A stretch of 64,000 nt of DNA, from positions 1,116,001-1,180,000 of the forward strand of contig CAXXJA010000002.1 in NCBI GenBank assembly GCA_963678555.2, written 5' to 3'. The stretch's first letter is position 1. Every line of letters begins with the position of its first letter. The notes below the pieces were generated by a model, which ran no database searches, had not been told where the DNA came from, and saw only the letters and a program-made list of their open reading frames with translations. Both the position numbers and the translations under genes were made by a program. Below are positions 8,781 through 17,756 of the stretch, one piece after another. Source of the stretch: SABI01 sp963678555. Lineage in GTDB: Bacteria > Spirochaetota > Spirochaetia > Sphaerochaetales > Sphaerochaetaceae.

Positions 8781-9677
8781 CTATTTAAGTTTCGGATCGA
8801 GTGCATCCCGCAGCCCGTCACCGATGAGGTTCAGAGAAAGCACGGTCAGAACGATTGCCAGCCCAGGAGAAAGTACGATGTACATATGGTCCCTGATATA
8901 CGCACGCCCACCGGCAAGCATATTGCCCCACTCCGGGGTCGGCGGCTGAATGCCGAGCCCGATAAAGCTGAGCGAGGAGGTGGCCATGATTGCCGATGCC
9001 ACTTTCAGCGTGGCAAAGACCACGATCGGCGCCATTGAGTTCGGCAGGACATGCTTCAGGATAATGGTATGGTCACGCGCACCGATTGCCCGGGCGGACT
9101 CTATATACTCCTGATCCTTCACGCTCAGCACCGAGGCCCTGACGACACGGGCAAACCCCGGGATATTCGAGATTCCCACGGCGATCATCAGGTTGAGGAT
9201 GCTCGCCCCGAGGGCCGCCACGATGGTAATGGCAAGGAGAATCGTCGGAATTGCAAGCAGCACGTCAAGGACCCGCATAATTGCGTTGTCTATTCTGCCC
9301 CCGTAGTAGCCTGCAATAGCCCCGAGCGTCCCTCCGAGTGAGAGCGCGATGCTCACCGAGATTATCCCGACGAACAGCGAAATACGGGTTCCGTAGACGA
9401 TTCTCGCAAAGATATCCCGGCCGAACTCATCGGTCCCGAACCAGTGCGTCAGATTCGGCGACTGAAGCCGTTCCTTCACATTCATTCCAAGAGCATCCGT
9501 TTCGTAATCGGCGATGAATGGGGCAAAGAGGGCAAGCATGAGGAACATGAGTATCAGGATCAGGCCGATGACTGCCGTCCTGCTCTTCTTCAGCCGTTTC
9601 CATACCTCGAGCCACTGACTCTTTTTCTTGGTATTCAGGGTATGGTTCTCATAGGTTGTCGTAGGTGGTGTGCTCAT
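8781..9677 (-). CDS. dppC: peptide ABC transporter permease (DppC type)
   Basis: Integral membrane permease of 298 aa. A cytoplasmic N-terminal tail precedes the first membrane span (AVIGLILILMFLMLALFAP), which is the OppC_N signature, followed by a periplasmic loop with NLTHWFGTDEFGRDIFARI, typical of DppC/OppC. The EAA loop region (ARAIGARDHTIILKHVLPN) contacts the ATPases. Around six membrane segments are expected. It lies 11 bp after dppB. Confidence 0.9.
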   Translation of the reverse strand: MSTPPTTTYENHTLNTKKKSQWLEVWKRLKKSRTAVIGLILILMFLMLALFAPFIADYETDALGMNVKERLQSPNLTHWFGTDEFGRDIFARIVYGTRISLFVGIISVSIALSLGGTLGAIAGYYGGRIDNAIMRVLDVLLAIPTILLAITIVAALGASILNLMIAVGISNIPGFARVVRASVLSVKDQEYIESARAIGARDHTIILKHVLPNSMAPIVVFATLKVASAIMATSSLSFIGLGIQPPTPEWGNMLAGGRAYIRDHMYIVLSPGLAIVLTVLSLNLIGDGLRDALDPKLK

Positions 9678-9688
9678 AGACGGAATCC

Positions 9689-10615
9689 TTATGTATAGTT
9701 TGCTTTGATTCTCGGGTCAATATAGGCGTAGAGAATATCGATGATGAGGTTAACGATGCTGAAGGAGAGCGAAAAGATGATTACGCAGCCGAGAACCATC
9801 GGTGTATCCTTTCGCTGGATCGACTCCACCATCAGTCTCCCGATGCCGGGCCAGGAGAAGACGGTCTCTGTGAGAACCGCTCCGCCGAGCAGAATACCGA
9901 ATTCCAGTCCGATGACCGTCACCGCAGGAATCAGGGCATTCCCGAGGGCATGCCGGGTGATGACTTTGCGCCTGCTGACTCCTTTCGCCTTCGCCGTATT
10001 GATATAGTCCTGCCGGATCACCTCGAGCATCGAAGAACGGGTGGTACGGGTTATACTAGCCGTCGAAGCGATAGCCAGCGTAAAAGCAGGAAGCACAAGG
10101 CTCATGATGCCCTTCATGCCCCCGGAGGGAAACCAGCCGAGATTCAGGGCGAATATGATGATCAGTATGAGGCCGGTCCAGAACGAAGGCATCGAAATCC
10201 CGACAAGGGCAAGAATCATCCCGATATTGTCGAACAGCGAGTACTGTTTCGTCGCGGAGATCACCCCGATAGGAATGGATATGAGCACGGAGAGAAAAAT
10301 GGCCGTCACCGTCAGCTTGAAGGTATTGGGAAACCGCTGCACGATTTCACCTGCCACCGAACGTCCGGTTGAATAGGAGTCGCCCATATTCCCTTGAAGA
10401 AGATCCCACATATAGCGCCCGTACTGGACGATCATCGGATCATCGAGGCCCATGTCATCACGAAGCTCGATGATACGCTCCTCGGTAGCCCCGTCTCCAA
10501 GGATCATGGAAGCCGCATCCCCGGGGGTGAGACTTATGATGAAGAAGACGAGGAAAATGACTCCGAGCATGACCGGAATCAGCATCAGCACTCTTTTCAG
10601 AATATATCTTAACAC
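9689..10615 (-). CDS. dppB: peptide ABC transporter permease (DppB type)
   Basis: Integral membrane permease of 308 aa. N-terminal span LKRVLMLIPVMLGVIFLVF followed by the periplasmic segment with LRDDMGLDDP and QYGRYMWDLLQGNMGDSYST is diagnostic of DppB/OppB. The EAA loop reads TAKAKGVSRRKVITRHALGN. About six spans. It is separated from the binding-protein gene by 133 bp holding two strong inverted repeats, and is tightly linked to dppC. Confidence 0.92.
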   Translation of the reverse strand: MLRYILKRVLMLIPVMLGVIFLVFFIISLTPGDAASMILGDGATEERIIELRDDMGLDDPMIVQYGRYMWDLLQGNMGDSYSTGRSVAGEIVQRFPNTFKLTVTAIFLSVLISIPIGVISATKQYSLFDNIGMILALVGISMPSFWTGLILIIIFALNLGWFPSGGMKGIMSLVLPAFTLAIASTASITRTTRSSMLEVIRQDYINTAKAKGVSRRKVITRHALGNALIPAVTVIGLEFGILLGGAVLTETVFSWPGIGRLMVESIQRKDTPMVLGCVIIFSLSFSIVNLIIDILYAYIDPRIKANYT

Positions 10616-10648
10616 TATGCACTCTCTCTAGAAAAAATGGTACGTCGA

Positions 10649-10689
10649 GAATGATGGTACATGCATAACAGGTTCCGGTACCATCATTC
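10649..10689. repeat. 12-bp perfect inverted repeat between dppA and dppB
   Basis: GAATGATGGTAC (10649-10660) and its exact complement (10678-10689), separated by 17 nt. It lies just upstream of dppB on the minus strand. It could fold as an mRNA hairpin or act as a protein site; nothing in sequence decides. Confidence 0.6.
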
Positions 10690-10709
10690 CCGTGATGAAA
10701 ACTATACGT

Positions 10710-10739
10710 CTCAGGGAAAGCCTTTCGGCTTTCCCTGAG
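10710..10739 (-). terminator. 13-bp perfect hairpin after dppA (attenuating terminator or mRNA stabiliser)
   Basis: A perfect 13-bp stem (10710-10722 with 10727-10739) with a TTTC loop begins 9 bp past the dppA stop on the minus strand. Only a weak T-rich stretch follows, so partial termination or protection of the dppA 3' end is likelier than a full stop. Such hairpins commonly let binding proteins exceed permeases in amount. Confidence 0.65.
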
Positions 10740-10748
10740 GAGGTACGA

Positions 10749-12251
10749 TTAATAATGAATCTTCTCGATGTTCCACAGTCCCTGCGGGCTCAGTTCCACA
10801 CCCTTGAGACCGGCGTTCGCACCAACGTTATTGTTGTTTACGAACAGAGGCACGAAGGGGGCCTGCTCCATGACATAGGTATGGAACTCGCTATAGATCT
10901 TAGCACGCCCTGCAAGGTCGAGCTCTTCACGTCCGGCTTTCAGCAGACTGTCGAGCTTAGGATCATTGATCCGGCTGAAGTTCATGCCGCCGATATTGCC
11001 CGAGAAGAAGATCGGGGTAAGGGTTGCATCCGGGTCGGGGTTGGAGGTCCAGCCGAGCACGAGGCTCTCTTCAAGCCCCTTGAGGATCGAGTCGATGAAG
11101 GTTCCCCACTCGAGCATCTCGATGGAAGCGGTGACCCCGATATCCATGAGGTTCGCCTGGATGACTTCTGCGATTCTCTTGCGCTCATCGCCTGAGGTCA
11201 TGATCGACATCTCGAATCCGTCGGGATAGCCTGCTTCGACAAGCAGAGCTTTCGCCTGTTCAGGATCGTAGCTGTAGGGACCTTTCTTGTAGCCGAGGAA
11301 CGAAGGAGCGAGGACTGAATCAGCCTGCACGCCGGCACCGTCAAGCGCCACGGCGATGATCGCTTCCTTGTCCACTGCATAGTTGAGCGCCTGACGCACA
11401 AGGATGTTGTCAAAGGGCGCTTTTTCGGTATTCATGGCAAAGAAGTTGATACGCGTGGACGGTTTCTGGTAGAGGGTAAGATCGGAAGCATCCTCAACCT
11501 TGCTGATATCCATGGTGGGAAGCTCGTCCACTACATCGACCTCTCCAGTCTCAAGCGCGATCGTTCGTGAAGTTCCTTCGGGGATTACCTTGAAAGTGAT
11601 CTGCGCTGACTGACCCATATTGTCTGCGTCGAAGTAGGCATCGTTCTTCGCAAGCACAACGCGGTCGCCGGAAACCCATTCCACGAAGGTATAGGGGCCA
11701 GATCCGACAGGGGATGCAAAATTGTCATTCGATTCCGCATAGGCTTTGGGAACGATGGAAGTTCCTGCATGTACGAGGGTATAAAGGAAGGGTGCGAACG
11801 CCGAGTTCGTGGTGATCTTCACGGTATACGTGTCGACCATTTCAACAGAATTCACTTCACTAAGAACCTGCTGCACTTTCGGCATCTCGCGGGAGCGGTC
11901 AAGGCTGTATTTCACATCTTCGGAAGTCATTTCCGTTCCGTCATGGAACAGCACGCCTTCCTTGATCTTGATCACCCACTCTTCCGGGGAAGGCTGAGAC
12001 CAGGATTCTGCAAGATCAGGCACGACTTCAAAATCCGTATTCAGCCGGAAGAGACGGTTGAACAGCAGAAAAGAAACCCGTTCTGATTTTGTATCATTAT
12101 GTCCCATGGGATCCAATGAGGTGATATCTGCACTTAAGGCAATAGAGATATCAGTCTTTGCCACCTGCTGGGCTTCCTGCGTCCCGCCTGCAAAGAGCAG
12201 GAGGGATGTGAACAGGAAAATCAAGGATAAAGCCAACAATTTGTTTTTCAT
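10749..12251 (-). CDS. dppA: peptide ABC transporter substrate-binding protein
   Basis: Exported family 5 solute-binding protein (500 aa) that captures peptides and delivers them to DppBC. A signal peptide (KNKLLALSLIFLFTSLLLFA) ends in FAGGTQEA; no lipobox Cys is seen. SBP_bac_5 landmarks: LNTDFEVVPDLAESW, VLFHDGTEMTSEDVKYSLDR and NTEKAPFDNILVRQALNYAV. Start is backed by TAGGAGCG upstream. It follows the M20 peptidase by 95 bp that include a 15-bp palindrome, and is followed by strong hairpins. Peptide specificity is inferred from the linked peptidases. Confidence 0.92.
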   Translation of the reverse strand: MKNKLLALSLIFLFTSLLLFAGGTQEAQQVAKTDISIALSADITSLDPMGHNDTKSERVSFLLFNRLFRLNTDFEVVPDLAESWSQPSPEEWVIKIKEGVLFHDGTEMTSEDVKYSLDRSREMPKVQQVLSEVNSVEMVDTYTVKITTNSAFAPFLYTLVHAGTSIVPKAYAESNDNFASPVGSGPYTFVEWVSGDRVVLAKNDAYFDADNMGQSAQITFKVIPEGTSRTIALETGEVDVVDELPTMDISKVEDASDLTLYQKPSTRINFFAMNTEKAPFDNILVRQALNYAVDKEAIIAVALDGAGVQADSVLAPSFLGYKKGPYSYDPEQAKALLVEAGYPDGFEMSIMTSGDERKRIAEVIQANLMDIGVTASIEMLEWGTFIDSILKGLEESLVLGWTSNPDPDATLTPIFFSGNIGGMNFSRINDPKLDSLLKAGREELDLAGRAKIYSEFHTYVMEQAPFVPLFVNNNNVGANAGLKGVELSPQGLWNIEKIHY

Positions 12252-12310
12252 TTTTCGCTCCTAGATGTATTATTTCAGACCAGTACAGGCCTGTTTTTCC
12301 AAAACCATGC

Positions 12311-12325
12311 TCGTGAACTTCACGA
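12311..12325. promoter_or_regulatory. 15-bp palindrome upstream of dppA
   Basis: TCGTGAA-C-TTCACGA, perfect about a single central base, in the 95-bp gap between the M20 peptidase and dppA. Candidate operator or short mRNA hairpin; no adjacent promoter with both boxes was recognised. Confidence 0.35.
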
Positions 12326-12346
12326 ACCTCACATGAACTCGGCCCC

Positions 12347-13402
12347 TTATGAAAAATGCAGCGCGTAATCGACAAGAATGTCCTCAAGCTGTCGGACGGA
12401 ATCGAGCTCCACATATTCGTGTTCTCCATGCCAGCCGTCGCCGCTTGGTCCCATCTCGATCGCGGGAATCCCCTTCGCGGCAAAAAACCTCGTATCCGAC
12501 CCGCCGTGCTGTGCGGCAAGGGCCGCCGGAAGTCCGGGGGCTGTCCTCTTCATCGATTCCTGCAGTTTCAGGATATAGGGATTGTCAGGCTTAACGTTCA
12601 CCCCTTCCTCCACGGCCTTCACCACTATCTCACCGTCGGTGACCTTCGTAATCTCGGCAAGGATCTCATTCGAGTCAAGCTCTGGGATAAACCTGATATC
12701 GAGACCGATCGTGCATTCATCCGGCACCCGATTGTAGATATTGCCCCCGGAAATGCGGGCAAGATTCACCGAAGACGTCTTATAGAGTGCAGAGCCCTGC
12801 TTCAGCACCGGAAGCTCTGCTATCCGTGCATAATTTTCCATTGCCTTCACAATAGCGTTTTCGCCCTCCCACGGGCGGGAACCATGTGCCGAAGCGCCGT
12901 GAGTTACGATATCCATCAGGATGATCCCCTTCGACTGGATCGAGATGCGCAGGTTTGTCGGTTCGGTGCAGATCACGAAGTCACCGAGATATCCCTCGGA
13001 AACGAGAAAAGCCGAACCGTTGCGCCCGCCGGTCTCCTCGTCGGGGACGAGCTGTAGCATCACCTTGCAGCCGAGATCGGCATCCTTGAGACGAATCAGT
13101 GCATTCATCATAGCTGTGCAGCCACTTTTCATATCCGCAGATCCTCTCGCGTAAAGACGCCCGTCGATCTCCACGGGGATGAACTGGTCAGGTTTTCCCG
13201 ATACAACATCAAGATGACCGTTAAGTACGAGGGTCTTCTCGCCGGCACCAATAACCGCGACAAGGTTCTTCAACCCGTTCTGATCAAGAAGCGTATATTC
13301 AAGCCCTGCTGCCTTCAGGTACTCTGCAGCAGTATCCATGGCCATGTTTATCGCTTCGGGGGAAGTAGTGTCTATCTGCAGCAGCTCATTCAGTATATCC
13401 AT
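12347..13402 (-). CDS. M20-family metallopeptidase / deacylase (ArgE/DapE type)
   Basis: Cytoplasmic two-zinc hydrolase of 351 aa. Visible ligands and catalytic residues: GHLDVV (~residue 64), ARGSADMKSG (second Asp), DEETGG (general base Glu ~121), CTEPT, and the terminal HGGSDTRFF region; the dimerisation domain starts at SKGIILMDIVTHGASAHGS. Its position between an S9 peptidase and a peptide importer suggests cleavage of imported di- or oligopeptides, although ArgE/DapE-type deacylation is possible. Start 13402 is one base after the S9 stop (TGATATG), implying translational coupling; a GTG at 13426 lacks a ribosome site. Confidence 0.88.
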   Translation of the reverse strand: MDILNELLQIDTTSPEAINMAMDTAAEYLKAAGLEYTLLDQNGLKNLVAVIGAGEKTLVLNGHLDVVSGKPDQFIPVEIDGRLYARGSADMKSGCTAMMNALIRLKDADLGCKVMLQLVPDEETGGRNGSAFLVSEGYLGDFVICTEPTNLRISIQSKGIILMDIVTHGASAHGSRPWEGENAIVKAMENYARIAELPVLKQGSALYKTSSVNLARISGGNIYNRVPDECTIGLDIRFIPELDSNEILAEITKVTDGEIVVKAVEEGVNVKPDNPYILKLQESMKRTAPGLPAALAAQHGGSDTRFFAAKGIPAIEMGPSGDGWHGEHEYVELDSVRQLEDILVDYALHFS

Positions 13403-13403
13403 A

Positions 13404-15371
13404 TCAGGTAATTTCCCCTTCAGCACGTTTATTCATAAGATAGTGATCAAACCAGGCAAGCAGTTCTTCGTACCGGCGAAGCTTGCTCAAAGGACGACCG
13501 TTCACGACAAGCCCATGATTCTCTCCCTCGAAGAGGCAGAGCCGGGTGTCTGTACCATGATAGTTCAGAGCATTGAACATCTGCACGGACTCTACCGCAT
13601 TGCAGCGGCTGTCATCCTTTCCATGGATAAACAGCGTCGGCGTTACCGCCCGGTCAGCCTGGTAAAGCGGAGACTCTGCACAGAGCTTCTCCGGGTTGCT
13701 CCAGGGAGCGGCGGTATTGCCCATATACTCATGAATGAACTGATAGCCAATATCAGTGGCAGCGAATGAAGTCATCAGGTTGCATATGCCCCGTTCAGAA
13801 ACCGCAGCCAGGAACCGGTCGGTATGGGTGATGATGTAATTCGTCATATACCCCCCGTAGGAGCCGCCGGTAACCCCGAGCCTTTTTTCATCGATCTGAG
13901 GATAGGCGGCAAGGACGGCCTCAACGAATTCCATAAGCTGCCGGAAAGGAAGCTCCGCAAAATCACCCCTGATATCGGCGAAGGCATCGCCTCTCCCGTC
14001 GCTCCCCTTCGGGTTCGCGCACAGAACGAAATAGCCCCGGCTGCAGAGCAGCTGTATATCGTGGGCGTAGACAGGAGCATAGAGCATCTTCGGTCCGCCG
14101 TGAATCATGAGCACGGCTGGAAAACTCTTCGTCTCCTCTCGAGACTGCTGCCAACCGGTCGGGGGGTAGACGTAGCCGTCCACCTCGCACCCTTCAGAAG
14201 TAACGGTGATCGGCTGAGGAACTGCGCGTTCTTTTCGGGAAAAGAGGTCATTGCTTCGACTTATCTGTCTGAGCGCGCCATCCTGCAGGCGGTAGAGTTC
14301 GCTGAGCTGAAGATCCTTCAGCCCGATAAGCAGCAAATCTTTCTCCTCCCCCATTTCCCGTACTGCGAAGCCGCCGATGACAGTCAGTCCGGTTTCTACC
14401 GGTGTGATTTCCCCAGAGCGAGAAACCCTGTAGAGCATCTCCCGGTCTCGTTCGACTCGTTTCATATAGAGCGCTTCGGAAGTTTTCCTGACAATCGGGG
14501 ATTGACAAAAATAGGAGTCGGTCACGATACTTGGAGACTCATTGCTCCGGTCGACTTTTCCGCCGAGAATTTCTAAACGTCCGGATGCTCTCCGGTACCG
14601 GTAGAGCTGGTGATTGTCATTCCGGTTTCCTGTAGCGAGATCAGCTGCGGTAAACAGTACTGCATCGGGGGAAAAAGAGGTTACCGAGCTGACCCGGAAC
14701 CGTTCATTGACGAGCAGTTCGAGATTTTTCCCTGATATATCATACTGGTATATCGAGGACTCGACCGGTTTTACCCGACTCCTGTGATAGGCAGTGAAAA
14801 CAATCCGGTTAAGGCGGGAATCGAAATCGATCAGGTTCACGTCCATATCAAGAGCTGTGAGGAGGGTAATGTCCCTGCCTCGGGCAGTTGCCTGAAACAG
14901 ACCCCGCACCCCGTCCCCGTTGAAAGCCCGCCCCTCTTCGCCTACCGGTGAATACACAGTGGAGACTATCAGGTCATTGAATTCGCGGCCGAGAGTCTCC
15001 GCGGTGAAAAAGAGATGGTTTTCAAAAAGGGCAAACTGCTCTATAATAAAGGGAATAACTGAGAGAACCTCAATCGAGGCATCTGCAAGTCGATACCGGT
15101 AAAGAGTAGTTTTGCCGTCGTGAAGTTGTTTGAGCAGAAGGAAGTCCCCGGAAATGACGAATCCGTCAGCCTCGAAGGAAAGTTCCAGTTCGCGGCAGGA
15201 ATTCTGCTGCAGGTCGACGAGATAGAGCTTCTTCCGGTAGCTGTCGGTCTCACGGTCAGGAATGTCCTCGGAGAAGCAGGCATAGGTCCAGTTCTCATCA
15301 GTTTCCAGATTTGTCAGGATATGATTGCTGAGAAAATCATCAAGCTGTATCGCGGTATCAGTCTGCTTCAT
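13404..15371 (-). CDS. S9-family prolyl oligopeptidase-like serine peptidase
   Basis: Acylaminoacyl-peptidase/dipeptidyl-peptidase type enzyme, 655 aa: an N-terminal beta-propeller of ~390 residues and a C-terminal alpha/beta hydrolase. Catalytic triad: Ser in GGSYGGYMTNY (~505), Asp in HGKDDSRCN (~585), His in GENHGL (~617). No signal peptide, so it likely acts on peptides after uptake. First gene of the peptide operon. A sigma-54 promoter ends so close to the ATG that transcription should start at about 15372, leaving essentially no leader; no Shine-Dalgarno is visible and no other in-frame start is nearby. Confidence 0.9.
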   Translation of the reverse strand: MKQTDTAIQLDDFLSNHILTNLETDENWTYACFSEDIPDRETDSYRKKLYLVDLQQNSCRELELSFEADGFVISGDFLLLKQLHDGKTTLYRYRLADASIEVLSVIPFIIEQFALFENHLFFTAETLGREFNDLIVSTVYSPVGEEGRAFNGDGVRGLFQATARGRDITLLTALDMDVNLIDFDSRLNRIVFTAYHRSRVKPVESSIYQYDISGKNLELLVNERFRVSSVTSFSPDAVLFTAADLATGNRNDNHQLYRYRRASGRLEILGGKVDRSNESPSIVTDSYFCQSPIVRKTSEALYMKRVERDREMLYRVSRSGEITPVETGLTVIGGFAVREMGEEKDLLLIGLKDLQLSELYRLQDGALRQISRSNDLFSRKERAVPQPITVTSEGCEVDGYVYPPTGWQQSREETKSFPAVLMIHGGPKMLYAPVYAHDIQLLCSRGYFVLCANPKGSDGRGDAFADIRGDFAELPFRQLMEFVEAVLAAYPQIDEKRLGVTGGSYGGYMTNYIITHTDRFLAAVSERGICNLMTSFAATDIGYQFIHEYMGNTAAPWSNPEKLCAESPLYQADRAVTPTLFIHGKDDSRCNAVESVQMFNALNYHGTDTRLCLFEGENHGLVVNGRPLSKLRRYEELLAWFDHYLMNKRAEGEIT

Positions 15372-15382
15372 GCAAGATTAAT

Positions 15383-15398
15383 AGCAACAATCATGCCA
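15383..15398 (-). promoter_or_regulatory. sigma-54 (-24/-12) promoter of the peptide operon
   Basis: On the minus strand TGGCATG-N4-TTGCT matches the RpoN consensus TGGCACG-N4-TTGCW at all but one position, with the invariant GG and GC correctly spaced. Placing -12 at 15384 puts +1 near 15372, next to the S9 peptidase ATG. The divergently encoded neighbour is a sigma-54 activator, which supports the call. Confidence 0.85.
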
Positions 15399-15460
15399 AA
15401 CATGAACGCAGCCAAAGTTGAAGCGGTACAGAAAAACTCAGGTTCAGGGGTGAGCAGCCG

Positions 15461-17530
15461 ATGCAAAGTATTGCCGTCATTACCGATTCAGCAAAGAAAA
15501 GCGGACGTAAAAGCACCGTTGGATCTACCATCGAAGCGAACCTGCTCGCGGTCTTCGCAGATGAGGTTACCATAACCCGCTATAATATCGACGAACTTAC
15601 CGCAGGCAGCACCATCGATGAAGACCTCGTTATGGTCATGGCCGGCAGCAGGGTGGTAAAGATCCGCAAGTATGTCACGAGGCAGGACAATATCATCGTG
15701 GCGAAGCGGACCTTCGCCCGCAGCGGTCTCTATCCGCTGTTCAGCATTCCCGAAGGAACCGATGTCCTTGTAGTCAATGACAATATAGAGACCGTGCTCG
15801 AGTCGATCTCCTCGCTCTACCATATCGGGATCAAACATGTAAACCTCATTCCCTTTGAGGCAGGCAAGGATTACCGGCATATACACTATGCAGTCACTCC
15901 CTCTGAACTTGAACTCGTCCCCTCGTATATTGAATACGTATATGATGTGGGAGGGCGGGTCGTCGATATCCCTACCCTGCTTCTCGTAAGTAGCAGGCTT
16001 CACCTGAGCAACAAAAAGACCCAGCAGAATATTTACACGTACTATCAGGATATATGGAGTCCGAATGAGGGGATTATCGAGAACTACAATGAGCTGCTCT
16101 CCCGCACCGAGGAGCTCGACCTTGTCCTGAGCCTCTCGCATGACGGAATAGTCCTGACCGATGAGCAGGGTATCGTCCTCATCAGCAACAAGCGGTTTAC
16201 AGACCTGTTCGAGTTGCGCGGGAAGCCCGAAGGCAGGTTTCTTCACGACCTGCTGCCCGACATGGGACTTGAGGCCTGCTACGGCAGCAATTTTCAGGAT
16301 GACCTGCTTCAAGTAAAGAAAAAGGTCATCAATCTCGAGGTCAACCGGGTACGTCACTTCAAAGGAGAGCAGAGACTGTATTTCACCTTCCAGGAAGTTA
16401 CCCACATAAAAAAACTCGAGCAGAACATGACAAGAAAACTGCGTGAGAAGGGACAGACGGCACGCTACACCTTCGAGGATATATTCTTCAGCACAAAAGA
16501 TATGCAGGTAATCGTCAACAAGGCGGAAAAGATTGCGAAAACCGATCTCACCGTCCTGATCACCGGCGAGAGTGGTACGGGAAAGGAGATCCTTGCCCAG
16601 GCAATACACAACGCCTCATCCCGGCAGGGACAGCCGTTCATCGCGGTAAACAGTGCCGCGATCCCCGACAGCCTGATCGAGAGCGAGCTCTTCGGCTATG
16701 CAAGCGGATCGTTTACCGGAGCCCTCAGGGAAGGCAGGAAGGGGCTGTTCGAACAGGCAAACAACGGAACGGTATTTCTCGATGAGATAGGGGATATGCC
16801 GAGCTACCTGCAGTCGAAACTGCTTCGCGTACTTCAGGAGCGGCAGATCATGCCGATCGGCTCCGACCGGACCATCGACATCGACATTCGGGTGATCGCC
16901 GCAACGCATAAATCACCGATCGAAATGATTCAGCAGGGGAATTTCAGGAAGGACCTTTTCTACCGTCTCAATGTCTTTCCCCTCGAGCTGCCCGCCCTGA
17001 GAAACCGCAGAGAGGATATCCTGCTGCTGCTCAAGAAGTTCACGAGAGATCGGTATTCCTTTTCAGCTGAATGCAGTAATCTGCTGCTCTCCTATGCCTG
17101 GCCGGGAAATATCAGGGAGCTGCACAATGTAGCGCAGTATATCAGTACGATCGAGGAGGGGGATACTGTAGGAACCGAATCTCTACCGCTCTACCTCGTG
17201 AAACCCCACAGACAGCCGGATTCCGGACAGAAAGAACATGTCTACTCGGACCTGCAGCTGCTCATCTCCCATAAAAGCGATCCCGTACTTGCCGGTACGG
17301 TCCTCGAGGGGATCAGGCTGCTGAATTCCATTGGAAAAACCGCCGGAAGAAAGCACCTGCTCGAGCACCTTGAACTATCCTCGAAGAGCATGAAAGAGGG
17401 AAAGCTCCGCAGTATTCTCACAGTCCTTTCCAATGCTGAGCTCATACATGCACAGCCCGGCAGATCAGGTTGCCGAATTACCGAAAAAGGTAAGCTGTAT
17501 CTCGATCTACACCAGAATATAGGTTCATAA
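15461..17530 (+). CDS. sigma-54-dependent transcriptional activator
   Basis: Bacterial enhancer-binding protein of 689 aa. Residues ~1-200 form a sensor region reminiscent of PrpR-N, ~220-320 look like a PAS domain (HDGIVLTDEQGIVLISN), and ~345-575 are the AAA+ domain. This has Walker A GESGTGKE (~369), the sigma-54 contact loop as GSFTGA (~416, Ser in place of the usual Ala) and Walker B VFLDEIGDMP. The C-terminus lacks a Fis-type helix-turn-helix and instead has a winged-helix-like segment (LLEHLELSSKSMKEGKLRSI). Divergent by 90 bp from the peptide operon, whose promoter is sigma-54 type, so it very likely activates it. The ligand is unknown, perhaps a peptide or amino acid. GGGTGA lies upstream of the start. 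Confidence 0.92.
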   Translation: MQSIAVITDSAKKSGRKSTVGSTIEANLLAVFADEVTITRYNIDELTAGSTIDEDLVMVMAGSRVVKIRKYVTRQDNIIVAKRTFARSGLYPLFSIPEGTDVLVVNDNIETVLESISSLYHIGIKHVNLIPFEAGKDYRHIHYAVTPSELELVPSYIEYVYDVGGRVVDIPTLLLVSSRLHLSNKKTQQNIYTYYQDIWSPNEGIIENYNELLSRTEELDLVLSLSHDGIVLTDEQGIVLISNKRFTDLFELRGKPEGRFLHDLLPDMGLEACYGSNFQDDLLQVKKKVINLEVNRVRHFKGEQRLYFTFQEVTHIKKLEQNMTRKLREKGQTARYTFEDIFFSTKDMQVIVNKAEKIAKTDLTVLITGESGTGKEILAQAIHNASSRQGQPFIAVNSAAIPDSLIESELFGYASGSFTGALREGRKGLFEQANNGTVFLDEIGDMPSYLQSKLLRVLQERQIMPIGSDRTIDIDIRVIAATHKSPIEMIQQGNFRKDLFYRLNVFPLELPALRNRREDILLLLKKFTRDRYSFSAECSNLLLSYAWPGNIRELHNVAQYISTIEEGDTVGTESLPLYLVKPHRQPDSGQKEHVYSDLQLLISHKSDPVLAGTVLEGIRLLNSIGKTAGRKHLLEHLELSSKSMKEGKLRSILTVLSNAELIHAQPGRSGCRITEKGKLYLDLHQNIGS

Positions 17531-17545
17531 ACAGGCAATTTAATA

Positions 17546-17568
17546 GGTATTTTACCAGTAAAATCACC
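17546..17568 (+). terminator. hairpin after the sigma-54 activator (weak)
   Basis: An AT-rich stem (GGTATTTTAC pairing with GTAAAATCACC, one bulge) lies 15 bp past the stop. No T run follows directly. The remaining ~190 bp to the lipoprotein gene hold a C9 tract at 17604-17612 and nothing else recognisable. Confidence 0.3.
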
Positions 17569-17756
17569 AATAAAAAACACCTGTTCCTACTCTAACCTGC
17601 ACTCCCCCCCCCTTTTCAGCAGCAGAACACTGAAACAGGAAAAGCTCTTTCTGCAAAGAGACACCGATCCATGGAACTATTGATTGATGAGTTCTATCAG
17701 AAATGGGAAGGATCAATCTGAGGAAGTGTGCCCGGCGAGCACAGAGGGCAGATCTT

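Noticed and set aside
15488..16609. 373-codon open frame on the minus strand
   Set aside because: Antisense to the sigma-54 activator; no recognisable domains.
17604..17612. C9 tract as a phase-variation switch
   Set aside because: It lies in a non-coding gap well away from either flanking start codon, so a switching role is not supported.
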